From: Streptomyces sp. ITFR-16
Lineage (GTDB): Bacteria; Actinomycetota; Actinomycetes; Streptomycetales; Streptomycetaceae
Direction of reading: 5' to 3'
NCBI RefSeq assembly: GCF_031844705.1
Contig: NZ_CP134609.1
Coordinates: 3,658,001 to 3,722,000, forward strand
Length of the DNA stretch: 64,000 bases
The first letter of the stretch is position 1. Every line of letters starts with the position of its first letter. The position numbers and the translations under genes were made by a program. This document shows positions 25,120 to 32,854 of this stretch, one piece after another. Under the pieces are notes generated by a model. The model ran no database searches. It had not been told where the DNA came from and saw only the letters and a list, made by a program, of their open reading frames with translations.

Positions 25120-26304
25120 ATGAGCCATTCGCAACCCGCCCCCAGCGCCTGGCACCGGCGCATGACCGCTCGCCTCGCCGACGAGGAACACCGCACGGCG
25201 ACCATGCTGGAGCTGTTCTTCGACCTCTGCTTCGTCACCGCCGTCTCCCAGGCCGCCACCGCCTTCGAGCACGAACTCGCCGAAGGACGCGTCGGCCACG
25301 GGGTCCTCGGCTACGCGATGGTGTTCTTCGCGATCTGGTGGGCCTGGATGAACTTCACCTGGTTCGCCTCCGCGTACGACACCGACGACGTGCCCTACCG
25401 GCTGCTGACCCTCGTTCAGATCACCGGCGCCCTCGTCCTCGCGGCGGGCGCGGCCGAGGCCCTGGAGCACGAGGACTTCACCGTCATCACCTGGGGCTAT
25501 GTGATCATGCGGCTCGCCATGGTCACCCAGTGGCTGCGCGCCGCCTCCTGCGACCCCGAGCGCCGCCGCACCTGTCTGAGCTACGCCGTCGGCATCTTCG
25601 TGGTGCAGATCGGCTGGGTCGTACGGCTGGCCCTGCCCGAGGACACCGGGCTGCTCACCTTCGCGATCCTCGTCGTCGCCGAGATCGCCGTCCCCGTCCT
25701 CGCGGAACGCACCGCCACCACCACCTGGCACCCGCACCACATCGCCGAACGCTACGGCCTGTTCACCCTGATCGTGCTGGGCGAGTCCATCACCGCCGCC
25801 ACCGGTGCCGTACGCGCCTCCCTCGACACCCACGCGGCGCTCGGCGACCTCGCCACCCTCGTCGTCGGCGGAATCCTGACCGTGTTCGCCCTGTGGTGGC
25901 TCTACTTCTCGCAGAGCGCGGCCGAGCGCCTCACCACGCTCCGGACGGCCCTGCTGTGGGGGTACGGCCACTACTTCGTCTTCGCGTCCGCGGCCGCCGT
26001 CGGCGCCGGGCTCGCGCTGAACGTTGCCCACACCACCGGCCACGGCGAACTCACGGACCGGGCGTCGGCGGCCGCGTACACCATCCCCGTCGCCGTGTTC
26101 ATCACCGTCGTCTGGCTGCTGCACCACCGCGGCAACGGACGGGGACGGGCCGCCGACGTGCTCCATCCCGTCGCGGTCGTGGCGATCCTGGCCGCCACGT
26201 TCGCCCCCTCCCCGGTCCTCGTCACCGGGATCGTCGCCGCACTCCTCATCACCGCGACCCTGGTCCTGGCCGCCCGCGCCCCGGGGAAGATCCCGGCGTC
26301 CTGA
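25120..26304 (+). CDS. Low temperature requirement protein A (LtrA) family membrane protein
   Basis: 394-residue polytopic membrane protein. LtrA family hallmarks are visible: TATMLELFFDLCFVTAVSQAA at residues 27-47, IWWAWMNFTWFASAYDTDDVPYR at about 73-95 and HIAERYGLFTLIVLGESITA near residue 210. About ten to eleven hydrophobic segments are present. The family was named after a Listeria gene needed for growth in the cold; the molecular function is not established. ATG 25120 is used; longer in-frame sequence upstream is antisense to the divergent gene and not credible. Confidence 0.92.
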   Translation: MSHSQPAPSAWHRRMTARLADEEHRTATMLELFFDLCFVTAVSQAATAFEHELAEGRVGHGVLGYAMVFFAIWWAWMNFTWFASAYDTDDVPYRLLTLVQITGALVLAAGAAEALEHEDFTVITWGYVIMRLAMVTQWLRAASCDPERRRTCLSYAVGIFVVQIGWVVRLALPEDTGLLTFAILVVAEIAVPVLAERTATTTWHPHHIAERYGLFTLIVLGESITAATGAVRASLDTHAALGDLATLVVGGILTVFALWWLYFSQSAAERLTTLRTALLWGYGHYFVFASAAAVGAGLALNVAHTTGHGELTDRASAAAYTIPVAVFITVVWLLHHRGNGRGRAADVLHPVAVVAILAATFAPSPVLVTGIVAALLITATLVLAARAPGKIPAS

Positions 26305-26327
26305 GCACGGCGCGGCGGGGCGGCCGG

Positions 26328-26333
26328 TAGCGT
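26328..26333 (+). promoter_or_regulatory. -10 hexamer of a probably leaderless transcript
   Basis: TAGCGT lies exactly 7 nt before ATG 26341, with no ribosome-binding sequence between. The same TAGCGT-N7-ATG arrangement occurs before the ABC gene at 38184, so both transcripts probably begin at the start codon. Confidence 0.5.
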
Positions 26334-26340
26334 GGTCCGG

Positions 26341-26877
26341 ATGACAGTGGGCACCGCCGGGACACGGCTCGTCGTGCTGCGCGGCAACTCGGCCTCGGGC
26401 AAGTCGAGCATCGCGGCCGGCCTCCGGGAGCGGTTCGGCCGCGGTCTGGCGCTGGTGGAGCAGGACAACCTGCGCCGGGTCGTCCTGCGCGAGCACGACC
26501 ACCCCGGCGGCGCGAACATCGGACTCATCGACACCGTGGCCCGCTACGCGCTCGACGCGGGCTACCACGTCGTCCTCGAAGGCATCCTGTACGCCGACCG
26601 CTACGGACCGATGATCCGTCGGCTGGCCACGGACCACCGCGGCCCCACCCACCACTACTACCTGGACATCGCGTTCGACGAGACGCTGCGCCGCCACGCC
26701 ACCAAGCCCCTGGCCGACACACTGGGCGAGCCCGAGCTCCGCTCCTGGTACCGGCCCCTCGACCTGCTCCCGGACGGCGTGGAGTCGGTGATCGGCGCCG
26801 ACAGCAGCCTGGCCGCCACGGTCGACCGGATCATGACCGAGACGGGCCTCGACCGCCTCCCCGCCCGCGAGCACTGA
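26341..26877 (+). CDS. P-loop kinase / AAA family ATP-binding protein
   Basis: 178-residue small P-loop protein. Walker A is GNSASGKSS near residues 15-23 (LVVLRGNSASGKSSIA), followed by a short kinase-like core: VEQDNLRRVVLREHD, HVVLEGILY as a likely Walker B/strand 3 with Glu, and a LID-like YLDIAFDETLRRHATKP. This resembles chloramphenicol-phosphotransferase-like and gluconate-kinase-like small-molecule kinases. The substrate cannot be told. I choose ATG 26341 because a GTG at 26332 would overlap the probable -10 element. Confidence 0.8.
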   Translation: MTVGTAGTRLVVLRGNSASGKSSIAAGLRERFGRGLALVEQDNLRRVVLREHDHPGGANIGLIDTVARYALDAGYHVVLEGILYADRYGPMIRRLATDHRGPTHHYYLDIAFDETLRRHATKPLADTLGEPELRSWYRPLDLLPDGVESVIGADSSLAATVDRIMTETGLDRLPAREH

Positions 26878-26922
26878 CCCGAGGGCGGACCGGACCGCGC
26901 CGCGTGCCGCCTGGCGCCGCGG

Positions 26923-28110
26923 TCAGCGCCCGGCCGGGGCGGCGGCCCGGTTCTGCCCCGGCAGCACGATCCCCTGCTCCTGGGCGGCCCTCCCGGGGCG
27001 CAGGGTCCACGGCACCGGCGAGGTGTCGGCCAGCCACCCCTCTTCGAGGGCCCGGCCCACGGCGAACCCGCGCAGCGCCCGGGACAGCTTCTTCCAGCCC
27101 AGGCCCCTGCACAGCTGCCCGTAGGACGGACCGTGGCCGTGCTCGGCGCGGAAGGCGACGGTGAACGCGGCGGCCTCGCGTCCGGCGTCGGGACGGGTCT
27201 CCCGCCAGGTCTCGTACTCACCGAGCACCGACCGGGGGGCGGGCACCGGGGAGGGCGCGGACATGAACGCCCGCGCGACCCGCCCGAACGGGAGCCGGCA
27301 CACCGCGCACCCCTCCACCGCCGCCACGTGCCGCAGCAGCGCCGGGGTGACGCCGGACTTCCACTCCGCCCACGCCTGCGGGGTGATCTCCTCGGGTTCG
27401 GCGGCGGCCGCCGCCTCCCGCGCCGCCCGGCGCCCGGCCTCCGCGGCCGCCAGCTCCGCGACCTCCTCGGGCGTACGGAACAGGCCCGAGAGGTGCCGCA
27501 TCGCCGGGCCCAGCCGGTACGTCCGGCCGGACACCTCGGCGAGGAACCCCTTCTCGAGGAGCTCGGGGACGGAGCCGTAACAGGCGACGGGCAGCTCGGC
27601 GGGCGCCTGCCCGACCAGTTCGCCGGTGCAGTGCGCCGCCAGGAACAGCGCGGCCAGCCGGGTGGCCGGGGAGGTCTTCTTCACTGGCTTGGCCATCCGC
27701 GTACGCATGACCCATCCCGACACCCGCGACCGCGTGCCCTTGCCCAGCGGCAGCGCGTTCCCCGCGCCCGGGGCCAGGTCGGGCACCACGATCCCGACCG
27801 GCAGGTCCGGCTCCCCGCCGATCAGGTCCCCGGGCACCCGCCACCCGGCGGCGACGAGTTCGGCCAGGGCCCGCTCCGGGTCCTCCAGCCGCAACGACCG
27901 CAGGTCCGTACCCGTGAGGTTGCCGGTCCCGGTCCGGGCGGCCCGGATGGCGACGACGACCGCGAGAAGCTTCGCGTCGGCGGAGACCAGGGGAAGCGCC
28001 ACCACGTACGAGAGGAGCTCCCGCGCGGCCTCCCCCTGGCGTGGCGTCAGCAGGAAGGGGGGCGGCGGGGGCGAGGCGGCGGCCTCGACGGGGATGTCAG
28101 GCGTGGGCAC
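26923..28110 (-). CDS. Conserved hypothetical protein with winged-helix-like C-terminus
   Basis: 395-residue protein without a family I can name. The N-terminal 20 residues are proline-rich, then a helical domain (LLTPRQGEAARELLSYVVALPLV...TGTDLRSLRLEDPERALAELVAAGW) resembles a wHTH used to sort or bind DNA or partners. A central region includes a C-x2-C motif in VEGCAVCRLPFGRV. The last 90 residues (HGPSYGQLCRGLGWKKLSRALRGFAVGRALEEGWL) look like a second winged helix. GTG 28110 is preceded at 5 nt by TTAGAT, so a leaderless start is preferred over an upstream in-frame ATG at 28149. A regulatory role is only a guess. Confidence 0.68.
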   Translation of the reverse strand: MPTPDIPVEAAASPPPPPFLLTPRQGEAARELLSYVVALPLVSADAKLLAVVVAIRAARTGTGNLTGTDLRSLRLEDPERALAELVAAGWRVPGDLIGGEPDLPVGIVVPDLAPGAGNALPLGKGTRSRVSGWVMRTRMAKPVKKTSPATRLAALFLAAHCTGELVGQAPAELPVACYGSVPELLEKGFLAEVSGRTYRLGPAMRHLSGLFRTPEEVAELAAAEAGRRAAREAAAAAEPEEITPQAWAEWKSGVTPALLRHVAAVEGCAVCRLPFGRVARAFMSAPSPVPAPRSVLGEYETWRETRPDAGREAAAFTVAFRAEHGHGPSYGQLCRGLGWKKLSRALRGFAVGRALEEGWLADTSPVPWTLRPGRAAQEQGIVLPGQNRAAAPAGR

Positions 28111-28115
28111 ATCAC

Positions 28116-28121
28116 ATCTAA
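28116..28121 (-). promoter_or_regulatory. -10 hexamer before the leaderless start at 28110
   Basis: TTAGAT on the minus strand ends 5 nt before GTG 28110 and no purine-rich ribosome site intervenes. It supports the shorter protein start. Confidence 0.4.
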
Positions 28122-28329
28122 CGGTGATCAGACCGCGGAAGTCACGCACGACCGGGCCACGCGGTGCACCGGCCGCCTCGCCCCGCCACGTCAGGGAGGC
28201 GTTAGCAGAACATGAGCGGAGGGCGGGAAGCTTCCTGTGTCAGCAGGTCAGGAGGGGGAGCGGTTCGCCGCAAGTTCCGGACCACCGCTGCACCGCCACA
28301 CTCGACCGCCACACACTCGGGGACATCTC

Positions 28330-29106
28330 ATGCCTACCAGCCGCAACCGCAAGCGCACCGCCGCCCTCGGCACCGCCGTCACCGCCGTGCTCGCCCTGGC
28401 CCTCACCGCCTGCGGCGGGGACGACACCGGAACGAAGTCGGCCGGCCCGGCGAACAGCTCCACGACGGCCACCGGGGGCGACGCCGGCCGGCCCGCCGGC
28501 TCCGCCACGACCACGGAGTCCACGACCGGTGGCTCCTCGACGACGGGCGGCTCCTCCACGGGCGGTTCGACGAAGGCGGTCACGTCGAGCAGCGACAAGT
28601 CCAAGGGCGGCGCCGGCAAGACCGGCGGCGACACCAGCGACAGCTACGCCTACAAGCACCCGTGCAAGAGCACGGACCTCTCGGTACGGGTCTACGCCCG
28701 CGAGGGTTCGGCCACCCAGCACGTGATCGAGGTCAACAACACCGGCGCCAACGCGTGCGGCCTGAGCTACTTCCCGCGCGTCAGCCTGGGCGCGGCGAAC
28801 GCCAAGGACCACAGCGGCGACATCCTGCCGCTGGTCCCCGGCGGTCTGGGCGGCGCCCCGGCCTACCCGGTCAAGCCGAAGACCGCCGCCATCGCGGTGA
28901 TCGACCTCAACCCGGCCGGCGCCAACGGCGTGACCTGGGTCAACGAGCTGAACGTGCTGGCCGACGGCGACCACATGCCCAACGCGGAGCAGCTCAACTT
29001 CCCCCTCGGCCCGGACGTCAAGGTCAACAACCCGAAGCTGGGCCTGTACGAGAGCTCGATCGCGGACGCGGTGAACTCCATGAAGCAGGCGGACACCAAG
29101 TCCTGA
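28330..29106 (+). CDS. DUF4232 domain-containing lipoprotein
   Basis: 258-residue predicted lipoprotein; signal peptide with lipobox LTAC, Cys28. A Ser/Thr/Gly-rich linker with repeated TTGGSST-like units (residues about 40-100) would span the cell wall. The globular DUF4232 domain (about 112-250) begins CKSTDLSVRVYAREGS and has the family pattern of beta strands with a conserved second Cys (GANACGLSYFP), probably disulfide-bonded to the first. Function of DUF4232 proteins is unknown; they are abundant extracytoplasmic proteins in streptomycetes. ATG 28330 has GGGGA 6 nt upstream. A 12-bp hairpin follows the stop. Confidence 0.87.
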   Translation: MPTSRNRKRTAALGTAVTAVLALALTACGGDDTGTKSAGPANSSTTATGGDAGRPAGSATTTESTTGGSSTTGGSSTGGSTKAVTSSSDKSKGGAGKTGGDTSDSYAYKHPCKSTDLSVRVYAREGSATQHVIEVNNTGANACGLSYFPRVSLGAANAKDHSGDILPLVPGGLGGAPAYPVKPKTAAIAVIDLNPAGANGVTWVNELNVLADGDHMPNAEQLNFPLGPDVKVNNPKLGLYESSIADAVNSMKQADTKS

Positions 29107-29122
29107 CCCGCCCCTCCCCTCC

Positions 29123-29155
29123 TCCGCCCCGGACCCCGACCCCGTCCGGGGCGGA
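29123..29155 (+). terminator. Hairpin terminator after DUF4232 lipoprotein gene
   Basis: 12-bp perfect stem (29123-29134 with 29144-29155, arm TCCGCCCCGGAC) and a 9-nt loop, 17 nt after the stop codon. Confidence 0.7.
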
Positions 29156-29182
29156 CGTGTGTCCGGACGCCCCGGCGTGGGA

Positions 29183-29884
29183 ATGATCATCCGCATGAAC
29201 GACCACGGGCATGAGGACGTGCGCGACCGGCCGGGGCAGATCCTGCACTGGAACTTCTTCATAGGCGGCCATCTGAGCGCCTCCGTGCCCGTGCGCCTCG
29301 TCGAACGTACGGCCGCCGGCCAGCTGGTGTGGATGGAGAGCGGTACGCCGATGTGGCGCACCGCCCTGCCCCGGGGCGCCACCCACCTGCGGGACATCGC
29401 GCCGCACGAACGGCCCGCCGGGGGCTACCCCGTCGTCGCCGACCGCTGGCCCATGGGCAACGCCCTCTTCTACCAGCCCACCGGCGCCGCACACGCCGTC
29501 CTGTGGCTCTTCGGGCGCAGACAGAAGTTCCGCGGCTGGTACGTCAACCTGGAGCGGCGCGTCCACTGCGGCACCGACATCGACATCGCCGACCACGAGC
29601 TGGACATCAACGTGGCGCCGGACCGCACCTGGCAGTGGAAGGACGAGCAGTCCTTCACCGAGAAGACGGGCCATCCCGCGTACTGGACGGCCGAGGAAGC
29701 GGTCGCGATCCGGACCGAGGGGGCGGCCGTGGCACGGCTCGCCGAGACCGGAACCTTTCCGTTCGACGGATCCTGGTGCGATTTCCGGCCGCCGTCGGCG
29801 TGGACCACCCCCGCCCGCTCGCCCCGCCCGCGCCACCCCCTGCTGCGGCCGGCGGACGCCCCGGCCTCGCGCCATCCGCCCTGA
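29183..29884 (+). CDS. DUF402 domain-containing protein
   Basis: Cytoplasmic protein of 233 residues from ATG 29183 (229 from ATG 29195). DUF402 features: WNFFIGGHLSASVPVRLVERT near the N-terminus, GWYVNLERRVHCGTDIDIADHELDINVAPD in the centre, where the Asp/Glu cluster would bind a divalent metal, and WKDEQSFTEKTG. Relatives include nucleoside-diphosphate phosphatases (FomD and the Ntdp type), so phosphoryl hydrolysis is plausible. Neither candidate start has a strong ribosome site. The last 25 residues are proline/arginine-rich and unconserved in character. Confidence 0.82.
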   Translation: MIIRMNDHGHEDVRDRPGQILHWNFFIGGHLSASVPVRLVERTAAGQLVWMESGTPMWRTALPRGATHLRDIAPHERPAGGYPVVADRWPMGNALFYQPTGAAHAVLWLFGRRQKFRGWYVNLERRVHCGTDIDIADHELDINVAPDRTWQWKDEQSFTEKTGHPAYWTAEEAVAIRTEGAAVARLAETGTFPFDGSWCDFRPPSAWTTPARSPRPRHPLLRPADAPASRHPP

Positions 29885-29961
29885 TGGGTGCGGTTCGGGG
29901 ACCGCAACGCGTCTCGGCCAGGGTGGCGCGATGGCAGTCATTGCCCGGCGTCACCCTCCGT

Positions 29962-29976
29962 GATACACAGAGTAAC
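29962..29976 (+). promoter_or_regulatory. BldD-box-like motif upstream of the secretion-like operon
   Basis: GATACACAGAGTAAC matches eight of nine fixed positions of the BldD consensus nTnACnCWGnGTnAn; only T at position 2 is A. It lies about 187 nt before the first gene of the six-gene operon, in a gap with no other gene. Suggests developmental repression by BldD. Confidence 0.45.
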
Positions 29977-30162
29977 CATACGTAATTCGCTCACACACCG
30001 ATTCGACCGCAGGTCAGCGCGGTCAGACCGGTCAAATGTGCGAGATCCGGGTAAAGAAGGCCGCCAAGTCGTCGTACGAGAGCAGTTTCATCAGCGATGA
30101 TAGAGGGTGACCCGTGCCATGCGGTACGGGCGCTGAACTACCCAACAGGGGCGGTGACTTAC

Positions 30163-30471
30163 ATGATCCTGGCAGCTGAAAAGGGCGACATCACCACCAT
30201 CATCGGCGGAATCGCCCCGAACTGGGGGCCGTTCGGGACCCTGGGCAACGAGGCCCGCGTAATGATCGAGGTCGTGATGGCGATCGCCATCCTGCTCTGC
30301 CTCGGCATCGCGGTCTGGGGAGCGGCGAAGCAGCGCATCGGCGCGACGGCCCTGCGCGACACCTTCAGCGCGGAACAGGGCAAGGGGCTGATCGTCGCCG
30401 GCCTGACCGGTGTGTTCATCATCGGATCGCTCGGAACCCTGTTCACCATCGTCTACGGGATGGCCGTCTAA
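30163..30471 (+). CDS. Small two-helix membrane protein, pilin (VirB2)-like candidate
   Basis: 102-residue membrane protein with two hydrophobic helices (about residues 33-53 and 74-97) joined by a conserved basic/acidic loop (AAKQRIGATALRDTFSAEQGKG). Size, topology and position at the head of a type IV secretion-like operon suggest a VirB2/TrbC-type pilin or a small inner-membrane component, but sequence identity to VirB2 is not evident and no Sec signal is clear. ATG 30163 with AGGGGCGG upstream is preferred; an upstream in-frame ATG at 30097 would add an unlikely hydrophilic leader. From memory this corresponds to S. coelicolor SCO4131. Confidence 0.8.
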   Translation: MILAAEKGDITTIIGGIAPNWGPFGTLGNEARVMIEVVMAIAILLCLGIAVWGAAKQRIGATALRDTFSAEQGKGLIVAGLTGVFIIGSLGTLFTIVYGMAV

Positions 30472-30630
30472 CCGGACGTCAGCCCGCGCCCCCCATCCGT
30501 CCGTCGTGCCCACCGGCAGAGGTTGCGTCTCCCTGATGTCGAGTCACCACACCGCGTCCGCGCGGAAACCAGCACGGCTACCGTCGTACCACGACACGGT
30601 TCAGGCAACGGTTGAGGGGGCGTACGCGGC

Positions 30631-31494
30631 ATGAGTCTCGGCGACGAGGACGGTTACGGCAACGACTCGGGGCGTACGGGCGACGGCTACAGCACCCTCG
30701 GCGGTACGCGCCAGACCCGTACCCGCCTCCCCGACGGCGAGGGCGGCGACGGCTACGGCCCCCGCCGCCCACCCCGCAACTCCCGCTCCCTGATCACGGT
30801 CATCGGCGTGGTCGTCCTCCTGCTGGCCGCCATCGCGTTCGCCAACATGGGCGGCGGCAGTGGGGACGACGACGCGCGGGGCAACAACGACAAGAAGGCG
30901 AACACGTCCCCGACGTCGGCCACGGGAACGAAGCCGGTCACAGGAAAGACCGGCACCATCCCCTCAGGCTTCGCCCACGACGAACAGGGGGCGCAGAGCG
31001 CGGCATCCAACTTCGCGGTGGCGCTCGGTTCCGTCGAGATGTTCAAGAAGGACAGTCGGCACTCGATCGTGGACAGCGTGTACACGGCTCAGGCCGCTGG
31101 AAAACTCAGAGCCCCACAGGACGCTGCCTACTCTCCTGCGTTTCTCGACAAGCTCGGGCTCGATGCCGACGGGAATGCACCACAAGGCAGCACATTCGTA
31201 TCGCGAACGGTCCCTGTGGGCACCAAGTTGGAGTCGTTCGACGGCCACACCGCCAAGGTCTCGGTCTGGTACATGGGCCTGATCGGCATGTCCGGACCTG
31301 GGTCCACGGACCCTGTCCGTACCTCCTGGAAGACCTGGACGGTCGAGCTCACCTGGACAAACGAAGACTGGAAGGCCGTCAGCGACTCCCAGAAGGACGG
31401 GCCTGCTCCCGTCCCTGGGGATGTCGCGGCTTCGACCTCAGACGAGATCAGCAAGGCTGTCGAGGAGTACGGAGGCTTCACTTATGCCCGTTAG
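30631..31494 (+). CDS. Single-pass membrane protein, VirB8/TcpC-like
   Basis: 287-residue bitopic protein: a roughly 50-residue cytoplasmic N-terminus rich in Gly/Asp/Arg, one helix at about residues 53-72 (LITVIGVVVLLLAAIAF), a Ser/Thr/Lys linker, and an extracytoplasmic domain of about 180 residues (GAQSAASNFAVALGS..., TFVSRTVPVGTKLESFDGHTAKV, WYMGLIG, TWKTWTVELTWTNEDWK). The fold pattern, a helix then curved beta sheet, fits the NTF2-like domain of VirB8 and the conjugation protein TcpC. Its 3' end overlaps the next gene by 11 nt. Codons in the C-terminal half are less GC-biased than neighbours. Confidence 0.78.
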   Translation: MSLGDEDGYGNDSGRTGDGYSTLGGTRQTRTRLPDGEGGDGYGPRRPPRNSRSLITVIGVVVLLLAAIAFANMGGGSGDDDARGNNDKKANTSPTSATGTKPVTGKTGTIPSGFAHDEQGAQSAASNFAVALGSVEMFKKDSRHSIVDSVYTAQAAGKLRAPQDAAYSPAFLDKLGLDADGNAPQGSTFVSRTVPVGTKLESFDGHTAKVSVWYMGLIGMSGPGSTDPVRTSWKTWTVELTWTNEDWKAVSDSQKDGPAPVPGDVAASTSDEISKAVEEYGGFTYAR

Positions 31495-32854
31495 CCTTCG
31501 TCGCCACATTCACGCTGTCGTCAGCACACTGGCGGCAGCGCAGACAGCCGCGGTCGTCTTCTCGGGACGTGCCATCGCCGCCCCCAGTCCGTCTCCTTCG
31601 CCTAGCCCGAGCAATAAAGCCTGCGATCTGCTCATCGGCCCCGCCAAGCAGTACTGCGAGGATGGCGACGCCTCCCCCAAAACCACCCCCCCCAACAGCA
31701 CCGACCCCGCCCTCGACCCCCTCACCTCCCTGGGGCGCGGCTGTGCCGACGCCGCCGCATGGATCGTGGGCAAGCTCAGCGAAGCCGTGAAGAGCACCGC
31801 CAACGTCGACTTCACCAACACCCGCTTCCTCCAGCAGTACGCGATCGTCTTCGCCGCCTCCACCGTGCTGACGCTCGTCCTGTGGCTGCTCGCCGTCGCC
31901 AAGCGCGCCATCCGCGGCGTGCCGCTCACCACCGCCATCTCCGAGGCCATCGGCTTCCTGTGGCTCACCGTGCTCGCCTCCGCCTTCACCCCCCTGATCC
32001 TCTACACCATCGTCTCCGCGACCGACGGCGTCACCGAGGTCATCGCCTCGTCCTCCGGCGGCCAGACCGACGTCTTCTTCGGCTCGTTCGCCGACGCCCT
32101 CAAGAAGGACTCCGACATCGGCGGCGGCCCGATCATGCTGATCGTCGTCTCCCTGGTCTCCATCCTCGCCGCCGGCATCCTCTGGCTCGAGCTCGTCATC
32201 CGCGCCGCCCTCCTCTACGTCGGCGCCCTGCTGGGAACCGCCGTGTACGCCGGGCTCGTCGACAAGAACATGTGGGGCCACGTACGCCGCTGGGCCGGCA
32301 TCATGATCGCGGTGATCATGGTGAAGCCGGTCATCGTCATCGTGCTCGGCCTCGCCGGCGCCCTCTCCTCCGACGACGGCCCCGACGCCTTCTCCGCCGT
32401 CGTCTCCGGACTCGCCATCATCCTGCTGGCCATCTTCGCCTCCGGCATGATCTACCGCTTCGTCCCCGGCTTCGGCGACGAGATCCAGGGCGCCCGCACC
32501 AACCGCAAGCAGGCCACCGACGGCTCCCAGGCCGCCGCCATGATCAGCTCCCCCGCCGCCCTCGTCTCCCAGGGCATCAAGACCCACAGCAGCCGCGGCG
32601 GCGGCCAGGACGGCGGCGGCAACAACAGCGGCGGCGGCCGCCCCGCCAACCCGGTCAGCGGCGGCGTCGCCGCCCACAGCTCCCGCAACTCCGGGAGCGG
32701 GGTCGGCGGCGGATCTGTCCCCTCCGCCGCACCTCCGCCCCGCAGCGGTTCGGGCCCCACCTCCGGCACCCCGCACAGCAGCCGCGGCTCACGCGGCGGT
32801 CCGGGCAACTCAGGCAGTACAGGTAACAACCGCACAGGAGGTGGCGGGCGTTGA
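31484..32854 (+). CDS. Polytopic membrane protein, VirB6/TrbL-like
   Basis: 456-residue membrane protein. A signal-like N-terminal helix ending near AIAAPSPSPSPSP is followed by a Cys-containing segment, then about six hydrophobic helices between residues 115 and 335 (AIVFAASTVLTLVLWLLAVA, AIGFLWLTVLASAFTPLILYTIV, IMLIVVSLVSILAAGILWLELVIRAALLYVGALLG, MIAVIMVKPVIVIVLGLAGAL). This is the profile of VirB6/TrbL channel components. The C-terminal 110 residues are Gly/Ser-rich and disordered. ATG 31484 has GGAGG at 8 nt. The stop overlaps the next gene's TTG start by 4 nt. Confidence 0.8.
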   Translation: MPVSLRRHIHAVVSTLAAAQTAAVVFSGRAIAAPSPSPSPSPSNKACDLLIGPAKQYCEDGDASPKTTPPNSTDPALDPLTSLGRGCADAAAWIVGKLSEAVKSTANVDFTNTRFLQQYAIVFAASTVLTLVLWLLAVAKRAIRGVPLTTAISEAIGFLWLTVLASAFTPLILYTIVSATDGVTEVIASSSGGQTDVFFGSFADALKKDSDIGGGPIMLIVVSLVSILAAGILWLELVIRAALLYVGALLGTAVYAGLVDKNMWGHVRRWAGIMIAVIMVKPVIVIVLGLAGALSSDDGPDAFSAVVSGLAIILLAIFASGMIYRFVPGFGDEIQGARTNRKQATDGSQAAAMISSPAALVSQGIKTHSSRGGGQDGGGNNSGGGRPANPVSGGVAAHSSRNSGSGVGGGSVPSAAPPPRSGSGPTSGTPHSSRGSRGGPGNSGSTGNNRTGGGGR

